A DNA stretch of 64,000 nucleotides from Ignatzschineria sp. RMDPL8A (GTDB lineage Bacteria; Pseudomonadota; Gammaproteobacteria; Cardiobacteriales; Wohlfahrtiimonadaceae). Within the stretch, counting starts at the first letter, position 1, and every line of letters starts with the position of its first letter. This document shows positions 63,681 to 64,000 of the stretch, in pieces. Under the pieces are notes generated by a model. It was not told the DNA's origin. It worked only from the letters and a program-made list of their open reading frames with translations, and searched no databases. The stretch is from positions 49,635-113,634 of the forward strand of contig NZ_JAPPWA010000001.1 in NCBI RefSeq assembly GCF_029815055.1. Direction: 5' to 3'. The translations under genes were made by a program, and so were the position numbers.

Positions 63681-64000
63681 TTATTCAACGTCTTTCATGC
63701 TGAGACGAATACGGCCTTGACGGTCGATCTCAAGCACTTTAACTTTAACGATTTGGCCCACTTTAAGGTAATCGTTAATGTCTTGGATACGCTCTTCCGC
63801 AGGGATTTGCGAGATATGAACCATACCATCTTGACCTGGGCGAAGGTTTACAAACGCACCAAAGTCCATTAAACGTACCACCGGCGCTTCGTATACGGTA
63901 CCGATTTCGATATCCGCTGTGATATCTTCGATACGTTTTTTCGCTGCTTCCGCTTGTGAATTGTTCACTGCAGAGATACGTACTTCACCGGTATCTTCGA
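63681..64000 (-). CDS. pnp: Polynucleotide phosphorylase, C-terminal part (runs off the right edge)
   Basis: The frame is open through the right edge ([20 protein letters not shown] before the first candidate Met), so only the C-terminal 106 residues are seen. They carry the end of the KH domain ([29 protein letters not shown]) and the S1 domain ([51 protein letters not shown]). PNPase is a phosphorolytic 3'-5' exoribonuclease. The protein ends right after the S1 domain, without the acidic or RNA-binding tail some have. A terminator follows. Confidence 0.96.
   Translation of the reverse strand, partial: EDTGEVRISAVNNSQAEAAKKRIEDITADIEIGTVYEAPVVRLMDFGAFVNLRPGQDGMVHISQIPAEERIQDINDYLKVGQIVKVKVLEIDRQGRIRLSMKDVE

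Noticed and set aside
1..64000. Search for insertion sequences, integrases, prophage genes or attachment duplications near the tRNA genes
   Set aside because: No transposase-like or integrase-like proteins are seen, and no repeated tRNA 3' ends were found by eye.

Overview
The window is a 64 kb chromosomal segment of a moderately AT-rich Gram-negative bacterium. The gene content is gammaproteobacterial: ecotin, YnbC/YnbD homologues, an AT-1 autotransporter with an extended signal peptide, PilY1, the xseB-ispA-dxs operon, dppABCDF, a cyanide-insensitive-type bd oxidase, sucA-sucB-lpd, OxyR, PagL, and one-piece tmRNA with the tag ANDNNYALAA. The mix of a small genome style, RND efflux, autotransporter and Dpp/Cio genes would fit Cardiobacteriales (Ignatzschineria/Wohlfahrtiimonas-like). 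That assignment is an inference from memory of such genomes, not a search. No insertion sequence, integrase, prophage or CRISPR array was seen.

Layout. 1-7100: the 3' part of dadA with ridA, a secreted TPR protein, a ynbC-ynbD operon with a third membrane protein, an alpha/beta hydrolase and ecotin. 7100-11350: a solitary pilY1 and tRNA-Ser. 11400-19700: a HisN-like phosphatase, a leaderless PhnD-fold protein, glyQ (without glyS) overlapped by an MscS-type channel, and xseB-ispA-dxs. 19800-26300: rph, a HAD phosphatase, infA, tRNA-Pro, a lone RND outer-membrane factor, guaA, adk and an unknown anchored protein. 26850-31050: the autotransporter. 31400-36600: ornithine carbamoyltransferase, small envelope proteins, a Sel1-repeat protein, a macro-domain protein, a PdxK/ThiD-type kinase and ssrA. 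36700-49600: dppABCDF with two tandem dppA genes, then cioAB with a small subunit; each block has a divergent LysR gene, and the two regulators are paralogues. 49700-64000: gldA, tRNA-Glu, a TetR-pagL divergent pair, sucA-sucB-lpd, oxyR, moaA, tRNA-Arg, sirB2, a 2-hydroxyacid dehydrogenase, smpB and the 3' end of pnp.

How the genes work together. The window supports amino-acid and peptide use (DadA/RidA, Dpp, ornithine carbamoyltransferase), respiration (2-oxoglutarate dehydrogenase, bd-type oxidase), isoprenoid precursor synthesis, envelope remodelling (PagL, YnbC/D, autotransporter, efflux channel) and ribosome rescue (ssrA and smpB, 26 kb apart).

The most unusual item is guaA. It encodes a 420-residue GMP synthetase in which the glutamine amidotransferase domain is cut to about 100 degenerate residues with no catalytic Cys/His/Glu, while the synthetase and dimerisation domains look intact. 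It lies directly upstream of a LID-less (184-residue) adenylate kinase. Other points worth attention are an operator-like palindrome built into the promoter of the lone efflux outer-membrane gene, a TTGAAC-N4-GTTCAA palindrome between tetR and pagL, a pair of 15-bp C-rich direct repeats between sucA and oxyR, a 31-copy 9-bp repeat in the autotransporter, and a cytoplasmic PhnD-fold protein.
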